A stretch of DNA of 64,000 bases from Mycolicibacterium rhodesiae JS60. Lineage in GTDB: Bacteria > Actinomycetota > Actinomycetes > Mycobacteriales > Mycobacteriaceae. Location of the stretch: positions 682,001 to 746,000 of the forward strand of contig AGIQ01000001.1 in assembly GCA_000230935.2 (NCBI GenBank). The letters are read 5' to 3'. This document shows, one piece after another, positions 20,509 to 30,418 of this stretch. The notes below the pieces were generated by a model. That model worked only from the letters and a program-made list of their open reading frames with translations, did not search any database and was not told the DNA's origin. Position 1 is the first letter of the stretch. Each line of letters opens with the position of its first letter. The position numbers and the translations under genes were made by a program.

Positions 20509-21162
20509 CTACTTCAGCTTGACCGAGAAGCTCTTGATGATCGCCTCGACGTCACCGGCTTCGGTGACGGTCTGGTCAGCCGCCGTCGTCACCGAGAACA
20601 GCACCAGATAGCGCTGGAAGTCCGGGGTCACCGGGATCACCACGCGGCGGTAGGTGTGCAGCCGCTTGCTGTCGGTGTCGTAGCTGCCCTCGATCATCGA
20701 GGACGGGAATCCGTCGAAGTCGGCGGTGGAGGCGTTGAGTTTGGTGAAGTTCTTCGACTTTTCGGCGTCGACGTTGGCATGCCCGAGCGCCTCGCCGACG
20801 TCGAAGTTGCCGGACAGCTTCAACACCACCACCGTCGCCATCGAATCGGTGCCTGCTTTCGCGATGACTTCGGTGCCGGGGGAGAAGTTCGTCTTGGCGG
20901 GCTTGATCCAGCCCGGCGGCGCCACCAGCGTCACGGTGATGCCGGTGAGCCTGTCCAGCGGAACCTGCTCGCCGACAACCTGGTGGCCGTAGAGGAATTC
21001 GACGATCGGCTGCGGAGCGTCGGTAGAAGCGGGCGCCGCCGTCGCGGATGACGAGGTCGTGGCCGGCGTCGACCACACCGACGAGTAGTCCGGCGGCTTC
21101 GATCCGCACGCCGCCGCGGTCATGGCCAGCGTGAGGAGAAGGGCTGCGCTACGCGCTTTCAC
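20509..21162 (-). CDS. lpqT: LpqN/LpqT-family lipoprotein
   Basis: 217 residues. A lipoprotein signal peptide ends in MTAAAC with Cys19 as the lipidated residue, then a Ser/Thr/Ala-rich linker (about 25-50) and the LpqN/LpqT domain (about 65-215, with PPGWIKPAK and DFQRYLVLFSVTT). LpqN-type proteins are envelope lipoproteins linked to lipid transport or host contact; the role of LpqT is unknown. The GTG start overlaps the arsC stop (GTGA). It is last in a prs-arsC-lpqT unit and its position matches Rv1016c. Confidence 0.88.
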   Translation of the reverse strand: MKARSAALLLTLAMTAAACGSKPPDYSSVWSTPATTSSSATAAPASTDAPQPIVEFLYGHQVVGEQVPLDRLTGITVTLVAPPGWIKPAKTNFSPGTEVIAKAGTDSMATVVVLKLSGNFDVGEALGHANVDAEKSKNFTKLNASTADFDGFPSSMIEGSYDTDSKRLHTYRRVVIPVTPDFQRYLVLFSVTTAADQTVTEAGDVEAIIKSFSVKLK

Positions 21163-21500
21163 AGAATTTCGTGTACCGATTCGATCGGCCGGGCCAGGCG
21201 GGTGCCCTTCGGCGTCACCACGAACGGCCGCTCGATGAGGATCGGATTGGCCGCCATGGCGTCCAGCAGTTCGTCGTCGCTGGCGTCGGCAAGATTGAGC
21301 TCGGTGTACAGCGATTCCCGCTTGCGGACGGCCGTGCGCACATCGATACCGGCGTCGGCGATGAGCTTGGCGATCTCGGCGCGTGACGGCGGGGTCTTCA
21401 GGTACTCGACGACCTTCGGCTCAATACCGTTGTCGCGCAACAAGTCCAAGGTCTTGCGGGAGGTGCTGCAGCGGGGGTTGTGATAGATCGTGCTGGACAA
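21159..21500 (-). CDS. arsC: ArsC/Spx-family thioredoxin-fold protein (arsenate reductase-like)
   Basis: 113 residues of the glutaredoxin-linked ArsC family. The active-site Cys11 is in NPRCSTSRKTL, with conserved PPSRAEI and the RPFVVTPKG segment whose Arg/Lys fit the oxyanion site. ArsC reduces arsenate, but no ars transporter or regulator is nearby, so a general thiol-reductase role is as likely. It has a TTG start immediately after the prs stop (no gap) and overlaps lpqT by 4 bases, so it is certainly in that operon. Confidence 0.85.
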   Translation of the reverse strand: MSSTIYHNPRCSTSRKTLDLLRDNGIEPKVVEYLKTPPSRAEIAKLIADAGIDVRTAVRKRESLYTELNLADASDDELLDAMAANPILIERPFVVTPKGTRLARPIESVHEIL

Positions 21501-22481
21501 CTACGCGTCCCCGTCGAAAAGGCCTGTCACCGAACCATTTTCGAAGACAGCGCGGATGGTGCTGGCCAGCAGCGGGGCGATGGACAGCACCGTCAGTTGC
21601 GGGAACCGCTTGGCTTCGTCGATCGGCAACGTGTTGGTGACGATCACCTCGCGCGCGCCACTGTCGGCAAGCCGCTCGCGGGCCGGATCGGACAGCACGC
21701 CGTGGGTGGCGGCGATGATGACATCCTTGGCGCCGTCGTCGTGCAGCAGCTTGACCGCGCCGGCGATGGTGCCGCCGGTGTCGATCATGTCGTCGGTCAG
21801 CACGCAGGTCTTGCCCGCGACGTCACCGACGACCCGGTTGGACTTCACCTGGTTGGGGACCTTCGGGTCGCGGGTCTTGTGGATGAACGCCAGCGGTGTG
21901 CCGCCCAGTGCATCGGCCCACTTCTCGGCGACGCGCACCCGGCCGGAGTCGGGCGAGACCACCACGACGTTCTCGCAGTTGTAGTTGTCCCTGATGTAGC
22001 CGGTCAGCAGGGGCTGAGCCCGCATGTGGTCGACCGGCCCGTCGAAGAAGCCCTGGATCTGATCGGTGTGCAGGTCGACGGTGACGATGCGGTCGGCACC
22101 CGCGGTCTTGTAGAGGTCGGCGACCAGGCGCGCCGAGATGGGCTCGCGGCCGCGGTGCTTCTTGTCCTGTCTGGCATAGGGATAGAAGGGCAGGATCGCG
22201 GTGATCCGCTTGGCGCTGCCGCGCTTGAGCGCATCGATCATGATCAGCTGTTCCATCAGCCACTTGTTCAGCGGCGCGGGATGAGACTGCAGGACGAAAG
22301 CGTCGCAGCCACGCACCGATTCATCGAAGCGGACGAAGATCTCGCCGTTGGCGAAGTCTCGTGCGGTCTGCGCGGTGACCTGGACGTCGAGCTCTTTGGC
22401 GACCTGGTCGGCCAGCTCCGGGTGCGCGCGACCCGAGAAGAGCATCAGATTTTTGCGGTTGTCGGTCCAGTCCGTGCCCAC
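21501..22481 (-). CDS. prs: Ribose-phosphate pyrophosphokinase
   Basis: 326 residues, the same length as PrsA of M. tuberculosis (Rv1017c). It makes PRPP from ribose 5-phosphate and ATP, feeding nucleotide, His and Trp synthesis and, in mycobacteria, decaprenyl-phosphoryl arabinose. Motifs: FANGEIFVRFDESVRG, FPYARQDKKHRGREPI (the ATP flexible loop), VDLHTDQIQGFF, and the PRPP loop VLTDDMIDTGGTI. GTG start at 22481. Downstream of glmU by 94 bp on the same strand. Confidence 0.96.
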   Translation of the reverse strand: MGTDWTDNRKNLMLFSGRAHPELADQVAKELDVQVTAQTARDFANGEIFVRFDESVRGCDAFVLQSHPAPLNKWLMEQLIMIDALKRGSAKRITAILPFYPYARQDKKHRGREPISARLVADLYKTAGADRIVTVDLHTDQIQGFFDGPVDHMRAQPLLTGYIRDNYNCENVVVVSPDSGRVRVAEKWADALGGTPLAFIHKTRDPKVPNQVKSNRVVGDVAGKTCVLTDDMIDTGGTIAGAVKLLHDDGAKDVIIAATHGVLSDPARERLADSGAREVIVTNTLPIDEAKRFPQLTVLSIAPLLASTIRAVFENGSVTGLFDGDA

Positions 22482-22575
22482 TGTGTGCTGCCCTTGCCGG
22501 TCGGAGGTCGATACGGGCCAATCGTACGGTGCTACGTGCCCGGGTTACCAAAAAGGCAACATCTGGCGACGTCCA

Positions 22576-24051
22576 TCACTGCGAGGCGCTGTCCGATTCG
22601 CCGCGCTTGGCCTTGGCGGCGGCCTGCGCCGCCGCACTGCCGGGGCGCTTGCGCAGCACCCAGTCCTCGACATTGCGCTGCGGTCCGGCCGACACGGCGA
22701 GCGCGCCGGGCGGTACGTCCTCACGCACTACGGTGCCCGCACCCGTGTAGGCGCCATCGCCGACGGTGACCGGGGCGACGAACATGGTGTCGGAGCCGGT
22801 GCGCACGTGCGAGCCGATGGTGGTGCGGCTCTTGTTCTCGCCGTCGTAGTTGACGAACACGCTGGACGCACCGATGTTGCTGTGCTCGCCGATATCGGCG
22901 TCGCCGACATACGTCAGGTGCGGAACCTTGGTGCCGGCCCCGATCACCGCGTTCTTGGTCTCGACGAACGTCCCGAGCTTGCCGGCCACCCCCAGTTCGG
23001 TGCCGGGCCGCAGGAACGTGAACGGCCCGACCGTCGCCCGATCGCCGATCACCGATTGGCTGCCGTGGGTGCGGATCACCGAGGCTTCGTCGCCGACGCT
23101 GACATCGGTGAGCGTGGTGTCGGGCCCGATCTCGCAGCGGGCGCCGATGGCGGTGGTGCCCAGCAGCTGGGTGCCGGGCCGGATGACGGTGTCGCGGCCG
23201 ACGGTGACGTCGACGTCGATCCAGGTGCTCGTCGGGTCGATGACGGTGACGCCCGCGCGCTGGTGGGCGGCCACCACCCGCCGGTTGAGTTCGCGGGCCA
23301 GGTCGGACAGCTGCACCCGGTCGTTGACCCCGGCGACCAGAGCCGCGTCGTCGACGTGCTTGGCGTGCACCACCCGATGGGCCTCGCGCAGGATCGAGAT
23401 GACGTCGGTCAGGTAGAGCTCGTGCTGGGCGTTGTCGGAGGACAGCCGGCTCAGCGCCGAGCGCAGCTCGGCGATGTCGAAGGCGTAGACGCCGGCGTTG
23501 ACCTCGCGGATGGCGCGCTGCTGCGGGGTGGCGTCGGTTTCCTCGACGATCGCGATGACCTCGCCGTCCTGGGTGCGCAGCACCCGGCCGTAGCCGGTCG
23601 AGTTGGGCAGCGTCGTGGTCACGATGGTCGCCGCCGCGTGCTGGCCGCGATGGATAGCGATCAGCTCGGCCAGCGTTTCGGCGTCCAGCAGGGGTACGTC
23701 ACCCGACGTCACGACGACGGTGCCGGCGAAATCGTCGGGCAGCCCGGACAGGCCGCACAGCACCGCGTGACCGGTGCCCAGCTGCTCGTCCTGGATCGCG
23801 ACCTCGATGGTGCGGCCCAATTTCTCGGCCAGTCCGGCCACCACCGGGGCAATGCGCTCGCGGTCCTTGCCGAGGACCGCGACCAGATGGTGGGGAGCGA
23901 CCTTGGCCACCGCGTGCAGAGCGTGGGAGAGCATGCTGCGCCCGCCGAGGGTGTGCAGGACCTTGGGGGTGTCCGAACGCATGCGGGTCCCGGCCCCGGC
24001 CGCCAGAACCAGGACGGCGGCATCGGTCTGCGTGGTCACCTGGGCCTCCAT
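22576..24051 (-). CDS. glmU: Bifunctional GlmU: GlcN-1-P acetyltransferase / GlcNAc-1-P uridyltransferase
   Basis: 491 residues. Makes UDP-GlcNAc for peptidoglycan and the arabinogalactan linker. The N-terminal uridyltransferase domain (about 10-240) carries [18 protein letters not shown] and [10 protein letters not shown]. The C-terminal left-handed beta-helix acetyltransferase (about 260-470) shows hexapeptide repeats and [19 protein letters not shown]. The ATG at 24051 is chosen over the GTG at 24054 because the Shine-Dalgarno GGAG lies 7 nt upstream. That GGAG is the last four bases of the tRNA-Gln gene, so glmU shares its ribosome-binding site with the tRNA 3' end. Confidence 0.95.
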   Translation of the reverse strand: MEAQVTTQTDAAVLVLAAGAGTRMRSDTPKVLHTLGGRSMLSHALHAVAKVAPHHLVAVLGKDRERIAPVVAGLAEKLGRTIEVAIQDEQLGTGHAVLCGLSGLPDDFAGTVVVTSGDVPLLDAETLAELIAIHRGQHAAATIVTTTLPNSTGYGRVLRTQDGEVIAIVEETDATPQQRAIREVNAGVYAFDIAELRSALSRLSSDNAQHELYLTDVISILREAHRVVHAKHVDDAALVAGVNDRVQLSDLARELNRRVVAAHQRAGVTVIDPTSTWIDVDVTVGRDTVIRPGTQLLGTTAIGARCEIGPDTTLTDVSVGDEASVIRTHGSQSVIGDRATVGPFTFLRPGTELGVAGKLGTFVETKNAVIGAGTKVPHLTYVGDADIGEHSNIGASSVFVNYDGENKSRTTIGSHVRTGSDTMFVAPVTVGDGAYTGAGTVVREDVPPGALAVSAGPQRNVEDWVLRKRPGSAAAQAAAKAKRGESDSASQ

Positions 24052-24058
24052 CACTGTG

Positions 24059-24130
24059 CTCCGTCGCCAGGACTCGAACCTGAACTATCTGAACCAAAAT
24101 CAGAGGTGCTGCCGATTACACCACGACGGA
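24059..24130 (-). tRNA. tRNA-Gln (anticodon TTG)
   Basis: 72 nt fold into a cloverleaf: acceptor TCCGTCG/CGACGGA with discriminator G, anticodon stem TCTGA/TCAGA around loop TTTTGGT (anticodon TTG, decoding CAA), and T arm with GTTCGAGTC. CCA is not encoded. It sits 7 bp from the glmU ATG on the same strand, as in M. tuberculosis, where tRNA-Gln precedes glmU. Confidence 0.95.
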
Positions 24131-24149
24131 CTGGCCGAAATGTCCGCCT

Positions 24150-24176
24150 GAGACTCTAGTGCAAAGGGCTAGTCTC
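24150..24176. promoter_or_regulatory. Inverted repeat between tRNA-Gln and the TetR gene
   Basis: GAGACT (24150-24155) and AGTCTC (24171-24176) with internal CTAG on both sides form an imperfect palindrome in the divergent region. It could be a TetR operator, a minus-strand promoter region (TAGAGT -10 for the tRNA) or a hairpin. Confidence 0.35.
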
Positions 24177-24180
24177 GCCT

Positions 24181-24282
24181 CGGAGGGCAGGAGCGTAGCG
24201 ACCCGGGAAAGGTACACCGGAGGGCAGGAGCGCAGCGACCCGGGAAAGGTACACCGGAGGGCAGGAGCGCAGCGACCCGGGA
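24181..24282 (+). repeat. 37-bp tandem repeat, about 2.75 copies, in the TetR leader
   Basis: Copies at 24181-24217, 24218-24254 and 24255-24282 (partial). They differ by one base (GAGCGTAGCG against GAGCGCAGCG). Each unit holds a Shine-Dalgarno-like AGGAGCG, and the last copy runs directly into AAGGAGCGAAGTG, the real ribosome-binding site and GTG start of the TetR gene. The unit length is not a multiple of 3 and no start codon lies in frame within the units. Confidence 0.95.
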
Positions 24283-24291
24283 AGGAGCGAA

Positions 24292-24927
24292 GTGGCAGCA
24301 CCGGAGAAGGAGCCGAAGGCACCCCGCGCGCGGATGACCGGCACCGAGCGCCGCCGCCAGCTGATCGACGTCGCCCGCACGCTGTTCGCCGAACGTGGGT
24401 ACGAAGGCACCTCGATCGAGGAAATCGCCCAGCGCGCCAACGTCTCCAAACCCGTCGTCTACGAGCATTTCGGCGGCAAGGAAGGCCTCTACGCCGTAGT
24501 CGTCGACCGTGAGATGTCGGCCCTGCTCGACGGCATCACGTCGTCGCTGACCAACAACCGATCCCGGGTGCGGGTCGAGCGGGTGGCACTGGCCCTGCTG
24601 ACCTACGTCGAGGAACGCACCGACGGCTTCCGCATTCTCATCCGCGACTCACCCGCCGCGATCAGCACCGGCACCTACTCCAGCCTGCTCAACGACGCGG
24701 TCGGCCAGGTGTCCTCGATCCTGGCCGGTGACTTCGCCCGCCGCGGGCTCGACCCCGGGCTGGCGCCGCTGTATGCCCAGGCCCTGGTCGGTTCGGTGTC
24801 GATGACCGCGCAATGGTGGCTGGACACCCGGGAGCCCAAGAAGGAGATGGTCGCCGCCCATCTGGTGAACCTGATGTGGAACGGGCTGACCCATCTGGAA
24901 GCCGATCCCCAGTTGGAGGGCGAATAG
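24292..24927 (+). CDS. TetR-family transcriptional regulator
   Basis: 211 residues. The N-terminal helix-turn-helix (about 18-65: RRRQLIDVARTLFAERGYEGTSI, split by function, then IAQRANVSKPVVYEHF) is typical TetR; the ligand-binding half (about 75-205) is all helical with no identified ligand. It matches Rv1019 in position, ahead of mfd and mazG. The Rv1019 product has been described as an autorepressor (from memory). GTG start with AAGGAG 4 nt upstream, generated at the end of the tandem repeat. The nearby inverted repeat could be its operator. Confidence 0.9.
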   Translation: MAAPEKEPKAPRARMTGTERRRQLIDVARTLFAERGYEGTSIEEIAQRANVSKPVVYEHFGGKEGLYAVVVDREMSALLDGITSSLTNNRSRVRVERVALALLTYVEERTDGFRILIRDSPAAISTGTYSSLLNDAVGQVSSILAGDFARRGLDPGLAPLYAQALVGSVSMTAQWWLDTREPKKEMVAAHLVNLMWNGLTHLEADPQLEGE

Positions 24928-25000
24928 CCGCGCACAGCTGCGATAATGCCGTGAAACGTCGCACAAGACTGTCGGGGGCTGACAGTGAGGAGACGACGCG

Positions 25001-25528
25001 GTGGTCGGCAATGGGGAGATTTTCGACCAGATCAGTGCTCGGCTGACGGCCGCCGAGCAACTCGAGGACGTGCAGCAGGTGGTCAAGGTTGCCGCGCGCG
25101 AGCTCGCCGGTGCGCACGGCGCGACCTTCGTGCTGCTGGACCGCGATATGTGCTACTACGCGGACGAGGATTCGATGAGCCCGCTGTGGAAGGGCCAGCG
25201 TTTCCCGGTGTCGGACTGCATCAGCGGTTGGGCGATGATCCACCGGACGGCGGTGTCGATCGCCGACACCCGACGCGATGAACGCATCCCGCAGGAGGCC
25301 TATCGGCCGACCTTCGTGCGCAGCCTGGTCATGGTGCCCATGCTCGGGCCCGATCCGCTGGGGGCGATCGGGGTGTATTGGGCGCGGCCGGGCCAGCCGG
25401 ACGGAGGCGTCGTTGCTGCGTTACAACGTCTGGCCGACCTTGCCGTGGCGGCACTGCACCGGTTCCCCGAAGGCATTCCCGACCCCGGCTTCACGGTCGC
25501 CGCCCTCGGGGCGGCCGGCGGCGACTGA
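25001..25528 (+). CDS. GAF-domain sensor protein
   Basis: 175 residues consisting mainly of one GAF domain (about 12-155), with ADEDSMSPLWKGQRF and GWAMIHRTAVSIADTR typical of the fold. There is no attached kinase, cyclase or HTH output, so it is a stand-alone ligand- or redox-sensing module. GTG start at 25001 with GGAG upstream. It lies between the TetR gene and mfd on the same strand, a gene that M. tuberculosis lacks at this site. The ligand is unknown; Cys in the DMCYY and SDCISG segments could be redox-active. Confidence 0.78.
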   Translation: MVGNGEIFDQISARLTAAEQLEDVQQVVKVAARELAGAHGATFVLLDRDMCYYADEDSMSPLWKGQRFPVSDCISGWAMIHRTAVSIADTRRDERIPQEAYRPTFVRSLVMVPMLGPDPLGAIGVYWARPGQPDGGVVAALQRLADLAVAALHRFPEGIPDPGFTVAALGAAGGD

Positions 25529-25613
25529 ACCGGACGCGACCTGCGTCACAGCGGGCGGACGAATCGCGGCCCGCCGCAACGCCTTCGGTGGTCTTGCCTA
25601 GGATGGGGGGATC

Positions 25614-28600
25614 ATGACCGCACCGGGGCACCCGTATGTCCAGACCCCGCTGGCGGGGCTGGTCGATTTGGCGCTCACGGCGCCGGCTTTCGTCGAACTC
25701 GCCCAGCGCGCCGCGGAGCGTCCCGAAGAACTCACCCTGGTCGGGCCATCCAGCGCGCAGCTGTACACCGCGTGCGCGCTGGCCCGCGGTGGCCCGCTGC
25801 TGGTGGTGACCGCCACCGGCCGGGAGGCCGACGACCTGACCGCCGAACTACGCGGCGTCGTCGGCGACGCGGCGGTGATGTTTCCGTCCTGGGAGACGCT
25901 GCCGCACGAACGGCTCTCACCCGGTGTGGACACCGTGGGCGCGCGACTGATGGTGCTGTACCGGCTTGCTCACCCCGACGACGCCCGGCTGGGGCCGCCG
26001 TTGCGGGTGGTGGTGACGACCGCGCGTTCGCTGCTGCAGCCGATGGCGCCGGACCTGGCCGATATCGAGCCGGTGACGCTGCAGGTCGGCGCGGAGTTCG
26101 ATTTCGAGGCGCTCGTCGCGCGGCTGGTCGAGCTGGCGTATACCCGCGTCGACATGGTCGGCAAGCGCGGTGAGTTCGCCGTCCGCGGCGGCATCCTCGA
26201 TGTCTTTCCGCCGACCGCCGAGCATCCGGTCCGGGTGGAGTTCTGGGGCGACGAGGTCAGTGAGATCCGGATGTTCGCAGTCGCCGACCAGCGCTCGATC
26301 CCGGAGATCGATGTCGAGACCGTGGTCGCGGTGCCGTGCCGTGAACTGTTGCTCACCGACGAGGTGCGGGCCCGCGCCGCCAAGCTCATCGAGACGCGCC
26401 CGCCGGACGACGACCACATCACCGGCAGCGTCGGGGAGATGCTGGTCAAGATCGCCGAAGGCATCCCGGTCGACGGGATGGAGGCGCTGCAGCCGGTGCT
26501 GCGGCCCGATGACCTCGCACTGCTGATCGATCACCTGCCCGCCGGCACACCGCTGTTGGTGTGCGACCCGGAGAAAGTGCGCACCCGCGCGGCCGACCTG
26601 ATCAAGACCGGGCGAGAGTTCCTCGAGGCATCGTGGTCGGTCGCCGCGATCGGCGGTGACGCCCCGATCGACGTCGAGCAACTCGGCGGGTCCGGGTTCC
26701 GCGAGCTCGATGACGTCCGCGACGCGGCCCGGGCGAGCAACCGGCCATGGTGGACGTTGAGCCAGCTCGCCGCTGAGAATGCCGTCGAACTCGACGTGCG
26801 CAGCGCCCCGTCGGCGCGCGGGCAGCAGAGCACGGTCGACGAGATTTTCGCGATGCTGCGTGCCCACGTACTCACCGGTGGACATGCCGCGGTTGTCGCG
26901 CCGGGTACCGGCACCGCGCACCGGGTCGTCGAGCAGCTCGGCGAACGGGACACCCCCGCGGTGATGCTCGAACCCGGCCAGGCCCCCAAACCAGGTGTGG
27001 TCGGGGTGCTCAGGGGCCCACTGCACGACGGCATCATCGTGCCGGGCGCCAACCTCGTGGTCATCACCGAAACGGACCTGACGGGTAACCGGGCCGCTGC
27101 GCCCGAAGGCAAGCGGCTGGCTGCCAAGCGCCGCAACACCGTCGACCCGCTGGCACTGACCGCCGGCGATCTGGTGGTGCATGACCAACACGGGATCGGG
27201 CGGTTCGTCGAGATGGTCGAACGCACCATCGGCGGCGCGCGCCGCGAATACCTGGTTTTGGAGTATGCCTCCAGCAAGCGCGGGCAGGCCGCCGACAAGC
27301 TCTTCGTGCCGATGGACTCCCTCGACCAGCTGTCGCGCTACGTCGGCGGCCAGGAGCCCAGCCTGAGCCGGCTCGGCGGCAGCGATTGGACCAACACAAA
27401 GACCAAGGCGCGCAAGGCGGTTCGCGAGATCGCCACCGAACTGGTGTCGCTTTATGCCAAGCGGCAGGCCGCACCGGGGCACGCCTTCGGCCCGGACACG
27501 CCGTGGCAGGCCGAGATGGAGGACGCGTTCGGGTTCACCGAGACCGTCGACCAGCTGACCGCCATCCAAGAGGTCAAGGCCGACATGGAGAAGCCGATGC
27601 CGATGGACCGGGTGATCTGCGGTGACGTCGGCTACGGCAAGACCGAGATCGCGGTTCGGGCCGCGTTCAAGGCCGTCCAGGATGGCAAGCAGGTGGCGGT
27701 GTTGGTGCCCACCACGCTGCTGGCCGATCAACACCTGCAGACCTTCACCGCACGGATGGCCGGCTTCCCGGTGACTGTGAAAGGCCTGTCGCGGTTCACC
27801 GATCCCGCCGAGTCCCGCGCCGTGCTCGAGGGGATGGCCGACGGCAGCGTCGACATCGTGATCGGCACCCACCGGCTGCTGCAGACCGCCGTCCGCTGGA
27901 AAGATCTCGGACTGGTGGTCGTCGACGAGGAACAGCGCTTCGGTGTCGAGCACAAGGAACACATCAAAAGCCTGCGCACTCACGTCGACGTGCTGACCAT
28001 GAGCGCCACGCCGATCCCGCGAACCCTGGAGATGAGTCTGGCCGGTATCCGGGAAATGTCGACCATCCTCACCCCGCCCGAGGAGCGCTATCCGGTGCTC
28101 ACCTACGTCGGGGGGCACGACGACAAGCAGGTCGCCGCCGCACTGCGGCGCGAGTTGTTGCGGGACGGGCAGGTCTTTTACATCCACAACCGGGTCAGCA
28201 GCATCGACACCGCCGCCGCCCGGATCCGGCAGTTGGTGCCCGAGGCGCGGGTGGTGGTCGCGCACGGCCAGATGCCGGAGGAGTTGTTGGAGCGCACCGT
28301 CGAAGGCTTCTGGAACCGCGAGTACGACATCCTGGTCTGCACCACGATCGTCGAGACCGGGCTGGACATCTCGAACGCCAACACCCTCATCGTCGAACGG
28401 GCCGACACCTTCGGTCTGTCCCAGTTGCACCAGTTGCGCGGTCGGGTGGGCCGCAGCCGCGAGCGCGGCTACGCCTACTTCCTGTATCCGAAGGAGATGC
28501 CGCTCACCGAGACCGCCTACGACCGGCTGGCCACCATAGCGCAGAACAACGAACTCGGCGCCGGTATGGCAGTGGCGTTGAAGGACTTGGAGATTCGCGG

Positions 28601-29285
28601 CGCCGGCAACGTGCTCGGTGTCGAGCAGTCCGGTCACGTTGCCGGGGTCGGATTCGACCTGTATGTCCGGCTGGTGGGTGAGGCGGTCGAGGCGTATCGG
28701 GCGGCTCTACAAGCAGCAGGAGACGGCAAGGCCGTCATTACGGTCGAGGAACCCAAGGATGTCCGCATCGATCTTCCGGTCGATGCCCACCTGCCGCCGG
28801 AGTACATCGCCAGCGACCGGCTGCGCCTGGAGGCCTATCGACGGCTGGCCGCTGCGTCCGACGATGCGGGTATCGCCTCGGTGGTGGAGGAACTGACCGA
28901 CCGCTACGGGCCGCTGCCCGAGCCCGCTCAGCGCCTCTTGGCGGTGGCGCGGCTGCGCCTGCTATGCCGGCGCTACGGGGTGACCGAGGTTTCCGCCACC
29001 GGAAGTGGTTCTGCCACAACGATTCGCGTGTCACCGCTCACGTTGCCCGATTCCGCGCAACTGCGTCTGAAGCGCGTGTATCCCGGCGGCAGCTATCGGG
29101 CGACCACCTCGACGGTGACGGTGCCGATCCCACGGACGGGCGGCGGTGTCGGCGCCCCGCGGATCCGGGACCTGGAACTGGTGCAGATGGTCGCCGATCT
29201 GCTTCTCGCACTTGACGGACAACCGCACGGCGAGCTTGATATAACGACCTTCACACCGTCCGGCGCGCAGAAGGGAGAGCGGTGA
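25614..29285 (+). CDS. mfd: Transcription-repair coupling factor Mfd
   Basis: 1223 residues. Displaces RNA polymerase stalled at lesions and recruits UvrA. Domains in order: UvrB-like N-terminal D1-D2 (about 10-350), RNA polymerase-interacting CarD/RID-like domain (about 495-590, [16 protein letters not shown]), SF2 translocase with Walker [10 protein letters not shown] and DEEQ box VVDEEQRFG, helicase motif [19 protein letters not shown], and the TRCF C-terminal UvrA-binding-like domain (about 1060-1160). Length is close to the 1234 of Rv1020. Its stop overlaps mazG by 4 bases. Confidence 0.96.
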   Translation: MTAPGHPYVQTPLAGLVDLALTAPAFVELAQRAAERPEELTLVGPSSAQLYTACALARGGPLLVVTATGREADDLTAELRGVVGDAAVMFPSWETLPHERLSPGVDTVGARLMVLYRLAHPDDARLGPPLRVVVTTARSLLQPMAPDLADIEPVTLQVGAEFDFEALVARLVELAYTRVDMVGKRGEFAVRGGILDVFPPTAEHPVRVEFWGDEVSEIRMFAVADQRSIPEIDVETVVAVPCRELLLTDEVRARAAKLIETRPPDDDHITGSVGEMLVKIAEGIPVDGMEALQPVLRPDDLALLIDHLPAGTPLLVCDPEKVRTRAADLIKTGREFLEASWSVAAIGGDAPIDVEQLGGSGFRELDDVRDAARASNRPWWTLSQLAAENAVELDVRSAPSARGQQSTVDEIFAMLRAHVLTGGHAAVVAPGTGTAHRVVEQLGERDTPAVMLEPGQAPKPGVVGVLRGPLHDGIIVPGANLVVITETDLTGNRAAAPEGKRLAAKRRNTVDPLALTAGDLVVHDQHGIGRFVEMVERTIGGARREYLVLEYASSKRGQAADKLFVPMDSLDQLSRYVGGQEPSLSRLGGSDWTNTKTKARKAVREIATELVSLYAKRQAAPGHAFGPDTPWQAEMEDAFGFTETVDQLTAIQEVKADMEKPMPMDRVICGDVGYGKTEIAVRAAFKAVQDGKQVAVLVPTTLLADQHLQTFTARMAGFPVTVKGLSRFTDPAESRAVLEGMADGSVDIVIGTHRLLQTAVRWKDLGLVVVDEEQRFGVEHKEHIKSLRTHVDVLTMSATPIPRTLEMSLAGIREMSTILTPPEERYPVLTYVGGHDDKQVAAALRRELLRDGQVFYIHNRVSSIDTAAARIRQLVPEARVVVAHGQMPEELLERTVEGFWNREYDILVCTTIVETGLDISNANTLIVERADTFGLSQLHQLRGRVGRSRERGYAYFLYPKEMPLTETAYDRLATIAQNNELGAGMAVALKDLEIRGAGNVLGVEQSGHVAGVGFDLYVRLVGEAVEAYRAALQAAGDGKAVITVEEPKDVRIDLPVDAHLPPEYIASDRLRLEAYRRLAAASDDAGIASVVEELTDRYGPLPEPAQRLLAVARLRLLCRRYGVTEVSATGSGSATTIRVSPLTLPDSAQLRLKRVYPGGSYRATTSTVTVPIPRTGGGVGAPRIRDLELVQMVADLLLALDGQPHGELDITTFTPSGAQKGER

Positions 29286-30418
29286 CCGTCATCCTGGTCG
29301 ACCCGCGCCGTCCCTCGCTGGTGCCCGTGGAGGCGGTCGAACTGTTGACCGGCGACGTGCAGTACACCGAGGAGATGCCGGTCAAGGTGCCGTGGTCGTT
29401 GCCGTCGGCGCGGCCGGTGTACACCGGCGACAATGCGCCCGTTCTCCTCTCGTCCGACCGGAAGCACCTCGAGGTGCAGGCCCGACTGGCCGCAGGCGAG
29501 CGGCTGCTCGCCGCGCCCGAACCCCAACCCGGTGAGCGCCTGGTCGACGCGGTCGCGATCATGGACACGCTGCGCACTGCCGGGCCGTGGGAGAGCGAAC
29601 AGACCCACGACTCGCTTCGGCGCTACCTGCTGGAGGAAACCTACGAGCTCTTCGACGCGGTGCGCGGCGGCGATCTTCACGAGCTGCGCGACGAGCTCGG
29701 AGATGTGTTGTTGCAGGTGCTGTTTCACGCGCGGATCGCCGAGGAGGCATCGCACCACGCGTTCACTATCGATGACGTGGCCGACGCGCTGGTGCGCAAG
29801 CTCGGCAACCGGGTGCCCGCGGTGCTGGCCGGTGAGTCGATCTCGCTGGAAGACCAGCTGGCGCAGTGGGAAGAGCGCAAGGCTCTCGAGACCAGTAAGC
29901 GGGTGTCCTGCGTCGATGAGGTGCCGACCGGTCAGCCGGCTTTGGCGTTGGCGCAGAAGGTGATTGCCCGTGTCCTGAACGCCGGGTTGCCGGTCGAGTT
30001 CATCCCGGCGTCGTTGATGACCATCACCGTGTCGGCCGAAAAGGACGCCGAAAACGATCTGCGCACTTCAGTGCTGGAGTTCATGGACACCGTGCGCGCC
30101 GTCGAACGCGCGATCGCGGCCAACCGTCGCGATGCCGACGTGCCCAGCCAGCTCGATGTCGCCGCGCCGCTGGGTGCGGTCAGCGCTGACGAGTGGCGCA
30201 GGCATTGGCCGGCCCAAATCGATGAGCCGGCCGACGAGCCGCTGGAGCTGCCGCTGGTGCCCGAGGTGGTGTCGGCCGACGACGATCTGCTCGACGACGT
30301 TGACACCGTGCAGATCGATTCCGGCGACGAGGAATTCGACGTTCCTGAGCTTGTGGTCGAGGGCGTCGACCTCATCGAGCCGCAGCCCGATCAGCCGAAC
30401 AGCGTCGAACCCCAGTAG
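29282..30418 (+). CDS. mazG: Nucleoside triphosphate pyrophosphohydrolase MazG
   Basis: 378 residues. The MazG NTP-PPase domain (about 95-230) carries the metal-binding [10 protein letters not shown] and [20 protein letters not shown]. It hydrolyses non-canonical and oxidised NTPs, protecting the pool. The GTG start overlaps the mfd stop, so repair and pool sanitation are coupled. The C-terminal about 75 residues are strongly acidic ([18 protein letters not shown]) and make the protein about 50 residues longer than Rv1021. The tail looks disordered. The last 28 bp overlap convergent efeB. Confidence 0.92.
   Translation: MTVILVDPRRPSLVPVEAVELLTGDVQYTEEMPVKVPWSLPSARPVYTGDNAPVLLSSDRKHLEVQARLAAGERLLAAPEPQPGERLVDAVAIMDTLRTAGPWESEQTHDSLRRYLLEETYELFDAVRGGDLHELRDELGDVLLQVLFHARIAEEASHHAFTIDDVADALVRKLGNRVPAVLAGESISLEDQLAQWEERKALETSKRVSCVDEVPTGQPALALAQKVIARVLNAGLPVEFIPASLMTITVSAEKDAENDLRTSVLEFMDTVRAVERAIAANRRDADVPSQLDVAAPLGAVSADEWRRHWPAQIDEPADEPLELPLVPEVVSADDDLLDDVDTVQIDSGDEEFDVPELVVEGVDLIEPQPDQPNSVEPQ

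Noticed and set aside
24181..24282. Direct repeats considered as a CRISPR array
   Set aside because: Units are contiguous with no spacers between them, only three copies, and no cas gene is in the window.
24059..24282. tRNA-Gln plus repeats as an integrated-element attachment site
   Set aside because: No integrase gene and no duplicated tRNA 3' end in the window; the repeats do not match the tRNA.
25917..28637. 906-codon open frame on the minus strand under mfd
   Set aside because: A GC-rich shadow of mfd with low-complexity His/Asp/Arg composition and no recognisable motif; mfd is intact on the plus strand.
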